Assembly: GCA_002482005.1 (NCBI GenBank)
Contig: DLFD01000087.1
Location: forward strand, 1 to 27,050
Direction of reading: 5' to 3'
Length of the DNA stretch: 27,050 nt
Origin: Lachnospiraceae bacterium UBA7729
GTDB lineage: Bacteria > Bacillota > Clostridia > Lachnospirales > Lachnospiraceae
The notes beneath the pieces are model-generated. The model saw only the letters and a program-made list of their open reading frames with translations. It searched no databases and was not told the DNA's origin. Below, piece by piece: positions 15,465-23,820 of this stretch. How positions within the stretch are numbered: the stretch's first letter is position 1; each line of letters begins with the position of its first letter. The position numbers and the translations under genes were made by a program.

Positions 15465-16214
15465 ATGATTGGCCAGATAGAGCGTGCGGTCTACAGCCAG
15501 ATCTGCAGCCATGACGGGATCAAGGCAAGGGAGATTGCGGTTAATGTAGGTGCGGACAGATCTGAGGTGAACAGAGTGCTGTACGGATCCCCATTCATGA
15601 AAGAGCTGTGCTACCGGGACGATGACTTCAGGTGGCATGGGCTGATCCGGCAGACAAGGCCGCATACGGGGCTGCGGGATTTCTGCGGCTACTGCAGCCT
15701 TGTGAAGCAGTTTCTGGAGCTTTCCGAGGATGAGTGGATGGAGTCTCTCATGGAAGGCTGCCGCAGCATCGGAAGAAACCTGAACGATACGAGGGGACTT
15801 TTTCATTCATTCCGGGACTGCAGGCAGACGATGATCGGACTTTTCCAGGACATTGAAGGTGTTTCCTGCGGAGAATGGGAGATCGCGTTCGAAGTGCGGA
15901 TCAACCGGGGAAGGTACATCCGGATCTACACGGATGTGCTTGTGGTCACGGAGGACAGGGTCTTTTCTCTCGAGTTCAAGATGAAGGACAGGGTCGTGCA
16001 GAAGGAGCTGCAGCAGGCTGCCAAGTACACGGAATACCTGGAGGTCATCTTCGGCAGCGATTATGATGTGATCCCGGCTCTGGTGCTGACGCGGGCGGAA
16101 GACCTCTACTGCTACCGGCAGCTGGAAGGGACGACGGCGGAAGAGCCGGTCTGTTCGGGAGACATGCTCTTCAATCTGTTCAATGAATATCTGCAGTTCT
16201 TCCCGGACGAATGA
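15465..16214 (+). CDS. Winged-helix plus PD-(D/E)XK (RecB-type) nuclease-like protein
   Basis: The 249-residue product joins an N-terminal helix-turn-helix or winged helix (about 1-60; IKAREIAVNVGADRSEVNRV) to a C-terminal PD-(D/E)XK nuclease domain (about 135-215). The active-site set is visible: an acidic helix residue near Glu139, Asp157 in YTDVLVV, Glu170-x-Lys172 in LEFKMKD, and Gln184-x3-Tyr188 (QAAKY), which matches motif III of RecB-type nucleases. It therefore looks catalytically competent on DNA or RNA. The middle part (RDFCGYCSLVKQFLELSEDE) resembles regions seen before such nuclease domains in clostridial helicases, but no helicase follows here. The ribosome site is weak (GAGAGTGAAG). 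The gene probably shares a transcript with the upstream hydrolase. Confidence 0.75.
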   Translation: MIGQIERAVYSQICSHDGIKAREIAVNVGADRSEVNRVLYGSPFMKELCYRDDDFRWHGLIRQTRPHTGLRDFCGYCSLVKQFLELSEDEWMESLMEGCRSIGRNLNDTRGLFHSFRDCRQTMIGLFQDIEGVSCGEWEIAFEVRINRGRYIRIYTDVLVVTEDRVFSLEFKMKDRVVQKELQQAAKYTEYLEVIFGSDYDVIPALVLTRAEDLYCYRQLEGTTAEEPVCSGDMLFNLFNEYLQFFPDE

Positions 16215-16215
16215 A

Positions 16216-16460
16216 TCATGTGTGCGCCGGCTTTGCAGGCACATGTTTTCCGCCGAGCAGTGTCAGGAGCACACCTGCGATGATGCATGCTGCTCCTGCG
16301 GCAAATGAGACTCCGATCTTTCGCTGATCGCGTATCCCAGAGCGCCCATGACGAGAAAAGTCGGCATATAACGCAGGACGATCGCGCTTACCACGTAGAG
16401 GCTGCCCCAGAAGATGAACACCAGGACCAGCCCGGCGTATGCTCCTGCTGTTATGCTCAT
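16216..16460 (-). pseudogene. Remnant of a DMT/EamA-type transporter with internal deletion and frameshift
   Basis: The frame beginning at 16460 (MSITAGAYAGLVLVFIFWGS...) gives a first helix typical of EamA-family exporters (LVLVFIFWGSLYVVSAIVLR), then ALGYAISE, after which the frame goes out of register. Adding one A to the AAA run near 16319-16322 would restore ALGYAISEKIGVSFAAGAAC and a final helix (CIIAGVLLTLLGG) ending at a stop at 16216-16218. That matches the last helices of the same family. Repaired, the product would be about 85 residues, so the middle of the transporter is missing as well. AAGGA lies upstream. A short functional SMR-like protein is the alternative, but the frameshift argues for decay. 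Confidence 0.65.
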
Positions 16461-16525
16461 AATATCTGAAAGTCCTTTCTGAAAATTGTCATAGTAAAGA
16501 ACAATTCTAGCACAGATAGGGTAGA

Positions 16526-18697
16526 ATGGATGGAAAAGATAAGAGGAAGCTGAAAACGGAACAAAACCGGGGGATGATACCGATGGGCGAGGAAAATCAA
16601 AAAGAGAAAAAGAAGAGCAGGGCAACTTTCCGCGAACGGATCAGCTATCGTTTTGACAGCATCATGGCAAGAGGGACACTGGCAAAGGTCCTTCTGCTTC
16701 TGGCTTTCAGTATCCTGGTGATCATCCTGATGGGGCTGATCCTGTTTCTGATCGGAGGAGTCCGGGAACATCCTCAGTTCGACAGCTCCGTGTGGATATC
16801 GCTGATGCACACATTTGACCCGGGGACTCTGGGCGGCGACGACGAACCTCGGCCGGTGCTGGCGGTCCTTCTGATCGTAACCCTGTTCGGAATGTTCTTT
16901 ACCGCAACCCTGATCAGTATCATCAACAATGGTCTCGAGGAACGGATGGACCGGCTCTCCAAGGGCCGGTCCAAGGTCCTCGAGCATGATCATACGATCA
17001 TCCTGGGCTTCAATCTGATCACGAACGCCATCATCCGTCAGCTGATCGAGGCAAATGCGAACCAGCCGGGCCGTCAGGTCATCGTGGTCATGGACCAGTC
17101 CAATGAGAAAGAGGAGATGGAGGAAGCCATCCGGCGTCATCTGTCGCCAGGCTTTCTGGATCTGCCTCTGGATGAGGCTGAGAAAAAGACACAGCTTCGG
17201 AAATACCGCAGTATGATCCGGAAGACGAAGATAGTCTGCAGGAAAGGCCATCTTTATGACTCCGGAGATCTGGAGATGTGTTCCATCGAGACCTGCAGAT
17301 CCGTAATCGTGAACGCCAATGACGATGCACACACGGTGAAGGCAATCATGGCATGCGCCGCAGCGATCGACAAGCTTGCCGCAAAGAGGAAGGATCCTCC
17401 TTACATCACGGCAGTCATCCGTGACAAGAGCCAGATGGATACAGCAGTCGTTGCCGGCCGAAACAGGCTGGAGGTCCTATGCTATGAGGAGATCATGTCG
17501 AGGCTGATCGCGAATGCAAGCCGCAGACCGGGCATGTCCTACGTGTTCACGGAGCTCTTCAACTATGAAGATAATGAGATCTACTGCGTGCCGAAAAGTG
17601 ACATCAGGCTGCCTGAGGGGCTAAACATCGATCAGATGACCATCTATGAACTGAACCAGTACCTGAGGGACTGCATTGTCATTGGAGGTATCTCTTCAAA
17701 GAATGAGGAACGAAGTGACATCGAGGGAAGGATCCTCAATCCATGGAAGGGAATGAAGAGCTGCATGGCGCCTACCATGGAGGGCGTGAAGGCAGGCTGC
17801 CTGGAGAAGTTCTATGTCATCGAGGAGGATGACGACCCGATCAGGTGTGTGAGCAGGCATAACCAGATCTCCACGGAATATGCAGGGAAAGGGACGGTCT
17901 CAAAGCCGCATGGGGACCTTGTGGTCCTGGGAGTCGGTCCGCTGGTCGACGACATTCTGAAAGAACTGGATGGTTTCCTGCAGGAGAACTCCCGCGTCAC
18001 AGTGATCGATTCGGAAGAGCGCCTTGCCCTTCTCGATAAGAAGGAATACAGCGGCCTGAGCATCACTTATACAGCCGCGGACCTGGATGATTTTCTCCAG
18101 CTGAGAAGAGTGATCCCAAAGGACACGGAAAGTGTCCTGATCCTGGCGCAGGAATCCATCAGCCTTGAGGAAGGCGAAGACGATCAGGATCTGATGGAGC
18201 GGTCGGATGAGAAGATCCTGTCAAGGCTTCTTTTTGTAAGGGAGATCCGGAAGGAGCGGGGGACTTATTTCAATATTACCTGTGAGATGAACCTGGACCA
18301 GAACCGCAAGCTGGCGGAGTATACGGACCACGAAGACTTTATCGTAGGCAGCAGTGTGACCGCTATGATGATCACTCAGATCGCACAGACAAGAGAACTG
18401 CACAGAGCATTTCATGAGATCCTGGATGCCAGCGGATCAGAGCTCTACATGAGAAGGGCAGGCAGCATACTGGACTTTAGAGGGACGAAATCGATGGATA
18501 TCTATACGCTCGAGGCGCTGCTGGCCCAGAAAAACGAGATATTCATCGGTATCCGCGGGCATGTGCCGGGGATACCGAACGACTATCAGATCCCTGTCAT
18601 CAATCCGGAGAAATGGACTACCGAGAGTGGCCGGCCGGTGCTGAAGAAATACCAGATCAATGAGGATGACATGCTCGTAGTGATTGCGAGCGAGTGA
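16526..18697 (+). CDS. CASTOR/POLLUX-type ion channel subunit with TrkA-N (RCK) domains
   Basis: A 723-residue membrane protein. After a basic N-terminus it has one helix at about 52-78 (LLLLAFSILVIILMGLILFL), a pore-like loop with HTFDPGTLGGDDEP at 95-108, and a second helix at about 111-135 (VLAVLLIVTLFGMFFTATLI), followed by large cytoplasmic Rossmann domains: HTIILGFNLI at 156-165 and a second one near VVLGVGPLVDDIL. This order matches plant CASTOR/POLLUX and bacterial relatives, channels gated by TrkA-N/RCK domains. The ligand is unknown. The ATG at 16526 has no clear ribosome site; the ATG at 16583 (MGEENQ) has GGGGGA 9 bp upstream and removes 19 residues, so it may be the true start. 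Confidence 0.88.
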   Translation: MDGKDKRKLKTEQNRGMIPMGEENQKEKKKSRATFRERISYRFDSIMARGTLAKVLLLLAFSILVIILMGLILFLIGGVREHPQFDSSVWISLMHTFDPGTLGGDDEPRPVLAVLLIVTLFGMFFTATLISIINNGLEERMDRLSKGRSKVLEHDHTIILGFNLITNAIIRQLIEANANQPGRQVIVVMDQSNEKEEMEEAIRRHLSPGFLDLPLDEAEKKTQLRKYRSMIRKTKIVCRKGHLYDSGDLEMCSIETCRSVIVNANDDAHTVKAIMACAAAIDKLAAKRKDPPYITAVIRDKSQMDTAVVAGRNRLEVLCYEEIMSRLIANASRRPGMSYVFTELFNYEDNEIYCVPKSDIRLPEGLNIDQMTIYELNQYLRDCIVIGGISSKNEERSDIEGRILNPWKGMKSCMAPTMEGVKAGCLEKFYVIEEDDDPIRCVSRHNQISTEYAGKGTVSKPHGDLVVLGVGPLVDDILKELDGFLQENSRVTVIDSEERLALLDKKEYSGLSITYTAADLDDFLQLRRVIPKDTESVLILAQESISLEEGEDDQDLMERSDEKILSRLLFVREIRKERGTYFNITCEMNLDQNRKLAEYTDHEDFIVGSSVTAMMITQIAQTRELHRAFHEILDASGSELYMRRAGSILDFRGTKSMDIYTLEALLAQKNEIFIGIRGHVPGIPNDYQIPVINPEKWTTESGRPVLKKYQINEDDMLVVIASE

Positions 18698-18774
18698 TAC
18701 CGGGGAGGGCTGGCATGTGGATACAGCCGGTGTCGTTATCACAGATATGCAGAATTTACTGCAGGAGTTTTTTC

Positions 18775-19623
18775 GTGAAAAAAGGATTCATTGCGTTTCT
18801 CATATCAGCTTCTCTGGTCTCAGCAGAGGCGGCCTCTGTCTGTGCTTCCGATGAATTCTTCGAGGAGTACTCGAAGGAAGTCAGCGACCAGATCGCAAAG
18901 CAGGGCGACAGTGCGGAAGACTTCTTCCAGGGGCAGGAGATGCAGGAAGGAGAAGCGGCATCCTCCGGTGAAGAAGATGGCGAGGCAGAGACGGAGGGAG
19001 AGCAGGCCAGGGTCGATGAAGAGAATTCCGATCAGGAGGGACGACTGAAGATCACTTCTTTTCACGGATACGACTGGGGAACATCGGATGCTGTCATCCG
19101 GAAAGCAGAGATCTCCCAGGACATGGAGAACAAGCTGGACTACTCCCTTCTTGCGATCGATGAGTCGGGAAATACGATCCGGGACAGGAAAACAGAAAAA
19201 GCTGCAGAGGAAGGTTCAGACAGCACTTCCGGGAGCGCTTCGGATGATATCGGGATAAAGTCGCTTGGCGTCAAAGGATATTCCATCGGCGGATACGACG
19301 CTACTTCATTTTATGTCTTTGAGAAGGGAAAACTGACTGGCGGAGTCTATGAATTCTTCATGGATGGTGATGCCTATCTTGACCTGGTCTCCCAGTGCAC
19401 GATCGCGTATGGAAAGCCTGTATTGTCGGAAGAGAATTCAGAAGAGTACAGCCAGGGAACCTGCTCACTCTGGAAGGACGCAGAAGGGAACTACATCTTC
19501 GCGGCACTGAGCCTTGGCATTATCTATGCTCAGCATGGCAGCGCCATCACGGGCGTCTTCGAGGACGGGATCGAAGGAGCCTGCGGGATCGACTTGGAAG
19601 AAGAGCTTGAGAAGAAGGGCTGA
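18775..19623 (+). CDS. Secreted protein of unknown function
   Basis: I choose the GTG at 18775 because GCAGGAG lies 8 bp upstream and the product then begins with a standard signal peptide (MKKGFIAFLISASLVSAEAA, cleavage near VCASD). The open frame extends back to 18694, and an ATG at 18715 with GGGAGG upstream is an alternative. The mature part has an acidic, low-complexity segment (GEAASSGEEDGEAETEGEQA) and then a domain with FHGYDWGTSDAVIR, SFYVFEKGKLTGGVYEF and IAYGKP. This spacing recurs in secreted clostridial proteins of unknown role. No enzyme motif is visible. The start is 77 bp past the channel gene, so the two may be cotranscribed. Confidence 0.75.
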   Translation: MKKGFIAFLISASLVSAEAASVCASDEFFEEYSKEVSDQIAKQGDSAEDFFQGQEMQEGEAASSGEEDGEAETEGEQARVDEENSDQEGRLKITSFHGYDWGTSDAVIRKAEISQDMENKLDYSLLAIDESGNTIRDRKTEKAAEEGSDSTSGSASDDIGIKSLGVKGYSIGGYDATSFYVFEKGKLTGGVYEFFMDGDAYLDLVSQCTIAYGKPVLSEENSEEYSQGTCSLWKDAEGNYIFAALSLGIIYAQHGSAITGVFEDGIEGACGIDLEEELEKKG

Positions 19624-19816
19624 CGCGGATGCCGACTGCCAGAACGGGCAGCCTTCGGTCGACAGGGAAGCCTTCTTCAAAACTCTGAAAGAGAGGGCAG
19701 AGGAATCGGGCAGAGGAGAGAAATCGCCTCGAAGCTGACAGAACGGTGCATTATTTCTGCGGATACCTATTATTCCGAAAATAATTCGGACGTATGCGGG
19801 ATGACAGAATTATCTG

Positions 19817-19846
19817 TTGCCGAAGAACTATTCCCGAATGTATAAT
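19817..19846 (+). promoter_or_regulatory. Promoter of the diaminopimelate dehydrogenase gene with an upstream inverted repeat
   Basis: TTGCCG (19817-19822) and a consensus TATAAT (19841-19846) are 18 bp apart, 58 bp before the start codon. Just upstream, TCCGAA (19774-19779) and TTCGGA (19785-19790) form an inverted repeat with a 5-base spacer, a possible regulator site. Confidence 0.7.
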
Positions 19847-19904
19847 AAGTTTTGTTTTCTATCTGTTTTATCAACGGATGTATTCCATAGAAGGAGTGTT
19901 TTAT

Positions 19905-20891
19905 ATGAGTATCAGACTTGGAATCTTAGGCTACGGCAACCTGGGCCGCGGCGTTGAGGCGGCAGTCCGCCAGAATGAAGACATGGAGCTGGTCGCGGTC
20001 TTCACGAGAAGAGACCCATCACAGCTGAAGATCAGGACAGAGACAGCAAAGGCTGTGTCCGTGAAGGAAGCTTCTGACTGGAAGGATAAGATCGATGTCA
20101 TGGTTATCTGCGGCGGAAGCGCAACTGACCTTCCGAAGCAGACACCGGAGTACGCAAAGCTATTCAACGTGATCGACAGCTTTGATACCCACGCACACAT
20201 CCCGGAGCATTATGCAGACGTCGATGCTGCTGCAAAAGAGTCCGGCAAAGTCGCGCTCATCTCCTGCGGATGGGATCCGGGCATGTTTTCCCTGAACAGG
20301 CTCTATGCGACCTGTATCCTTCCGGAAGGCAGGAATTACACCTTCTGGGGCAAGGGGATCAGCCAGGGGCATTCCGATGCGGTCCGCCGTATCCCGGGTG
20401 TCAGGGATGCAAGACAGTACACCATCCCGGTCGAGTCTTCCCTTGAGAAGGTCAGAAACGGAGAGAATCCGGATCTGACTGCAAGACAGATGCATACCCG
20501 TGAGTGCTACGTCGTCCTGGAAGACGGCGCTGACCCGAAGAAGGTAGAGGAAGCAATCAGGACGATGCCGGATTACTTCTCGGATTATGACACTACAGTG
20601 CACTTCATCAGCGAGGAAGAGCTGAAGAGGGACCACAGCGGCATGCCGCACGGCGGCTTCGTCCTGAGATCGGGAGTCACCGGACTGGAGAAGGAACATA
20701 AGCACCTCATCGAGTACAAGCTGCAGCTTGACTCCAACCCGGAGTTCACCGGAAGCATCCTGGTTGCATGTGCAAGGGCAGCATTCCGCCTGAACAAGGA
20801 AGGCCAGAGCGGCTGCAGGACCCTGTTCGATATCCCGCCGGCATACCTTTCTCCGCTCACCGGCGAGCAGCTGAGAAAGAGCATACTGTGA
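19905..20891 (+). CDS. ddh: meso-Diaminopimelate D-dehydrogenase
   Basis: This cytoplasmic NADP-dependent enzyme makes meso-diaminopimelate from tetrahydrodipicolinate in one step, feeding lysine and peptidoglycan synthesis. The 328-residue product has the Rossmann motif LGILGYGNLGRGVEAAV, then family segments FTRRDP, VMVICGGSATDLP, VIDSFDTHA, SCGWDPGMFSLNRLYA, GKGISQGHSDAVRRIPGV, HTRECYVVL and the C-terminal DIPPAYLSPLTGEQLR. The start at 19905 follows AAGGAG; the longer reading from 19794 overlaps the promoter and lacks a ribosome site. The next gene starts 71 bp downstream on the same strand and may be cotranscribed. This is a close match along the whole family. Confidence 0.97.
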   Translation: MSIRLGILGYGNLGRGVEAAVRQNEDMELVAVFTRRDPSQLKIRTETAKAVSVKEASDWKDKIDVMVICGGSATDLPKQTPEYAKLFNVIDSFDTHAHIPEHYADVDAAAKESGKVALISCGWDPGMFSLNRLYATCILPEGRNYTFWGKGISQGHSDAVRRIPGVRDARQYTIPVESSLEKVRNGENPDLTARQMHTRECYVVLEDGADPKKVEEAIRTMPDYFSDYDTTVHFISEEELKRDHSGMPHGGFVLRSGVTGLEKEHKHLIEYKLQLDSNPEFTGSILVACARAAFRLNKEGQSGCRTLFDIPPAYLSPLTGEQLRKSIL

Positions 20892-20962
20892 CTCAGAGCA
20901 TTCTGAGTATTTCATAAGACAGGAAAGGGCGCCAGACCGGGAGAAGATCAGGAGGGTTTGTT

Positions 20963-23215
20963 ATGGATAAGCGTCTTGATCCGCTTTTCACTCCGTGGAA
21001 AGTAGGCAATGTTGAGATCAGAAACAGGATCGTACTTGTATCGATGGGTGGGACGAACCTGTTCGGATGGATGGAGAACAACCACTTCGATAAGGATGGG
21101 GCCAAGTTCATCCTGAAAGTGGCAAGGAACAATGCCGGGCTTCTGCTTCCCGGATGTCAGCCGGTCTATAACCCGATCATGGGACAGTGGCTTTACAGGA
21201 ACAAAAAGATGTATCGGGACCTTGCAGGATGGATGCCGGAATTTCACAAGACCGGCGCGAAGCTGTTCATCCAGCTGACCGCCGGTTTCGGACGCAGTTT
21301 CACAATCAGTGAGATGATGGAGAAGCTTTACTCTGGTCCGGCGCTGAGGAAGGTCTCGAAACCGTTCATGGATCTCGACCGGATCACGGCGACGGCAAGC
21401 GCGTCCCCGAACCGCTGGTCGGATAAGGTCCCGAGCAGAGAGATGACCGTGGATGAGATCCACCAGATGGAAGACGCTTTCGTAAAAACAGCGGTGCTGC
21501 TGAAGCAGGCAGGAGTCGACGGCGTCGAGATCCACGCAGTTCATGAAGGGTATCTGCTGGACCAGTTCGCGCTTCCTTATGTCAACCACAGGACGGATGA
21601 GTACGGCGGAAGTCTGGAGAACCGACTCCGCTTCACGACTGAGATCATAAAGGGCATCAAGAAGGCATGCGGCGATGACTTCCCTGTCTCTCTGCGCTAC
21701 AGTGCGGTCTCCCATACCAAGGGCTTCCGTCACGGGGCGCTTCCGGAGGAGGACGGGGCCTACGAGGAAGCCGGCAGAAGCCTTGAGGAGTCCTCAAAGG
21801 CGGTGAAGATCCTTGAGGAAGCCGGCTGTGATATGTTCAACTGTGACAATGGTACTTATGATGCCTGGTACTGGGCGCATCCGCCGATCTACATGCCGGA
21901 GAACTGCGACCTGAAGGACGTCGAGTATATCCGGAAGTCTGCCTCGGTACCGGTCGTGTGCGCAGGACGCATGGACCCGTATGTCGCAGCAGAAGAGATC
22001 GATGCCGGAAGACTGGATGCGGTCGGCTTCGCCCGGAATTTCCTTGCGGACCAGGAGTGGGTGACGAAGCTCATTAATGGGAGAGAAGACGAGATCAGGC
22101 CATGCATCCTCTGCCACAGCGGATGCTTCAACATGGGACACTACCGCGGGGTACCGAACGATCAGAGCCTGGAAGACTCGCTGCATCTCGCAAGATGTGC
22201 GGTGAACGCGGAGACCATGCAGTGGGATAAACATTATATCAGGCGAACGAACCATAAAAAGAAGGTGATCATCATCGGGGGCGGCATCGGAGGCATGGAG
22301 GCTGCAAGGGTGCTGAAGCTGCGTGGCCACGAACCGGTCATCTACGAAAAGAGAGGAGAGCTGGGAGGAACATTCATCGCGGCATCGGCTGAATCTTACA
22401 AGGGAAGGCTGAGAAGCCTGCTTGCCTGGTACCGGAAGCAGATGAAGGACCTGGGCATCGAAGTGCATCTGAATACGGAGATCTCGTCTGCGGATGAGTT
22501 CCCGGGAGCAGAGCTGATCATCGCGACCGGGTCGGCCCCGAGGGTCCTGAGGAAGGTCCCGGGATTCGACAAGACGATCGAAGCCTGCAGATTCCTGCTG
22601 GCGGAGAAGGATGAGGCCGGGAGTAAGAAAGCCGAAGGTACATCAGAACTGCAGACGTCCGAAAGCCATGTACTGGAGAACCTTACCGTCGACGGGAAGA
22701 GGGTTGGAAAGACGATCGCCGTTATCGGGGGCGGTCTTACCGGATGTGAGATCGCCTATGAGATCGCTCTGCTGGGAGGAAAGCCGGTCATCGTCGAGAT
22801 GAAGGACGATCTGGTCTCCCAGAAGGGTGTTTGCCTTGCCAACTCAAGCTATCTGCGAGAATGGTTTGCCCTGCATAAGGTACCGGTGTATCTGCAGGCA
22901 AGCCTTCAGGAGGTAAAGGATGGCAGCATCGTCGTGAGACAGAAGGACAGTGCGCGGAGCATCGGGACTGATGCCGGAGTGGACAACTACTATGCATGTG
23001 CGGAAGATGCAAATGAGACCCCTGTGACCGATGGAAGCGGAGACCTTCAGATCGAGATACCGTGCGACAGCGTGATCAGCTCTGCCGGATATCTGCCGAC
23101 ACCCCTGGGAACTGGCAGAAAGGATAAGAACGTACAGTTTGTAGGTGACTGCAGTCATATCGGCAACCTCAGATCCGTCATCTGGGGCGCCTACGAAGCA
23201 GCTATGAAGATCTGA
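20963..23215 (+). CDS. Fe-S flavoprotein oxidoreductase of the 2,4-dienoyl-CoA reductase/BaiCD-BaiH (old yellow enzyme) family
   Basis: A 750-residue cytoplasmic enzyme with three modules: an N-terminal FMN TIM barrel (about 1-370; LFTPWKVGNVEIRNRIV, then VEIHAVHEGYLLDQFALP), a [4Fe-4S] motif (CILCHSGC near 380, then RCAVNAET), and two FAD/NAD(P) Rossmann modules (VIIIGGGIGGMEAARVLKLRG and IAVIGGGLTGCEIAYEIALLG). This is the architecture of FadH and of the clostridial BaiCD/BaiH enzymes, which reduce enoate-type double bonds. The substrate cannot be inferred; bile-acid or steroid reduction is possible but not shown. AGGAGGG precedes the ATG. An inverted repeat around the stop codon (about 23210-23232) could be a weak terminator. 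Confidence 0.93.
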   Translation: MDKRLDPLFTPWKVGNVEIRNRIVLVSMGGTNLFGWMENNHFDKDGAKFILKVARNNAGLLLPGCQPVYNPIMGQWLYRNKKMYRDLAGWMPEFHKTGAKLFIQLTAGFGRSFTISEMMEKLYSGPALRKVSKPFMDLDRITATASASPNRWSDKVPSREMTVDEIHQMEDAFVKTAVLLKQAGVDGVEIHAVHEGYLLDQFALPYVNHRTDEYGGSLENRLRFTTEIIKGIKKACGDDFPVSLRYSAVSHTKGFRHGALPEEDGAYEEAGRSLEESSKAVKILEEAGCDMFNCDNGTYDAWYWAHPPIYMPENCDLKDVEYIRKSASVPVVCAGRMDPYVAAEEIDAGRLDAVGFARNFLADQEWVTKLINGREDEIRPCILCHSGCFNMGHYRGVPNDQSLEDSLHLARCAVNAETMQWDKHYIRRTNHKKKVIIIGGGIGGMEAARVLKLRGHEPVIYEKRGELGGTFIAASAESYKGRLRSLLAWYRKQMKDLGIEVHLNTEISSADEFPGAELIIATGSAPRVLRKVPGFDKTIEACRFLLAEKDEAGSKKAEGTSELQTSESHVLENLTVDGKRVGKTIAVIGGGLTGCEIAYEIALLGGKPVIVEMKDDLVSQKGVCLANSSYLREWFALHKVPVYLQASLQEVKDGSIVVRQKDSARSIGTDAGVDNYYACAEDANETPVTDGSGDLQIEIPCDSVISSAGYLPTPLGTGRKDKNVQFVGDCSHIGNLRSVIWGAYEAAMKI

Positions 23216-23262
23216 CCCCTGGACCAGAAAGGGAGTCAGTTACTTTTCAGTCCTCTGCAGTC

Positions 23263-23329
23263 TGGGGCCGGGGGAAAGGAGACAGCCTTGGAGCCGGGAG
23301 AAAGGAGTCTGGAGTCGGGGAAAGGGGAC
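23263..23329 (+). repeat. Three imperfect 21-bp G-rich repeats
   Basis: Copies begin at 23263, 23289 and 23310 and share a core of about GGAGYCGGGRGAAAGGAG. They fill the gap between the flavoprotein stop and the riboswitch promoter. No function is evident. Confidence 0.55.
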
Positions 23330-23358
23330 TTGACGTAAGGAAGCTTTCGGTTTATCCT
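23330..23358 (+). promoter_or_regulatory. Promoter of the riboswitch-AGCS transcript
   Basis: TTGACG (23330-23335) and TATCCT (23353-23358) are separated by 17 bp and lie just before the first aptamer, so the mRNA leader would be about 455 nt long. Confidence 0.65.
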
Positions 23359-23366
23359 TGTCGGGA

Positions 23367-23612
23367 ACTAACAACGAGATGAAACTGGCAGGAAAGCGGA
23401 AGCCGCATGTGTGGTTTCCCGCCGAAGGAGTAAAACTCTCAGGTATCCTTTCTGGATCCAAGCGGAAAAGGATGAAACTGGCAGCGGATCGTAACTCTGG
23501 AGAAACCCGCGGGATGGGTACTAACACACTTCATTCCGGAAGCCGGGTGCCGAAGGTGAAAGCGGCCTCAAGAAGCAGGATGCGCGAATCTCTCAGGCGA
23601 AAGGACAGAGGC
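23367..23612 (+). promoter_or_regulatory. Tandem glycine riboswitch (gcvT-type, two aptamers)
   Basis: Aptamer 1 carries the core GCCGAAGGAG (23421-23430) and CTCTCAGG (23436-23443), with an ATCC/GGAT hairpin after it and AAAAGGAT closing. Aptamer 2 carries CTCTGGAGA (23495 onward), GCCGAAGGTGAAAGC (23549-23563), CTCTCAGG (23590-23597) and AAAGGACAGAG (23600-23610). Its P1 pairs CTCTG (23495-23499) with CAGAG (23606-23610). Tandem aptamers of this type bind glycine cooperatively and commonly control glycine cleavage genes or, as here, an AGCS alanine/glycine symporter. The 14-mer GATGAAACTGGCAG occurs at both ends of aptamer 1 (23378 and 23471). Open reading frames through this region are not genes. 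Confidence 0.93.
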
Positions 23613-23781
23613 ATATCTGAATATCTGTTTCCTGCACAAGGGCGTGCAGCCTGTTATGATGACCTGGCATCCGCAGCCGGAATTTCTGCTGTATCTCTTA
23701 CAGAGATCAGCTGCGGCAGGGAGATCTCTGGACACGCCGTTTTCGAAGTGCAGGGCATCGGACATCATATGTCGACTGAAG

Positions 23782-23820
23782 AATCTTCTCCGAAGTAGTA
23801 CAGACCGGAGGAGATTTTTT
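23782..23820 (+). terminator. Expression-platform hairpin: terminator that also contains the ribosome binding site
   Basis: An 11-bp stem (23782-23792 with 23806-23816, one G-U pair) includes the Shine-Dalgarno sequence GGAGGAG in its 3' arm and runs into six T residues that end directly at the ATG at 23821. Depending on timing it could stop transcription or hide the ribosome site. It is the natural output element of the glycine riboswitch, about 170 nt downstream of aptamer 2. Confidence 0.7.

Noticed and set aside
3602..18697. CRISPR-associated reading of the Card1-like domain
   Set aside because: No repeat-spacer array or cas gene is present in the window, so a CRISPR link is not supported here.
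19624..19738. Continuation of the secreted protein in another frame past its stop
   Set aside because: The extra charged tail has no recognisable homology, and nothing shows that a frameshift is needed.
23358..23798. Open frame across the leader of the symporter gene
   Set aside because: It overlaps the two glycine aptamers and the expression platform and has no protein homology I can recognise.
23644..23820. N-terminal extension of the symporter
   Set aside because: The region is leader RNA; the ribosome site and family N-terminus both point to the ATG at 23821.
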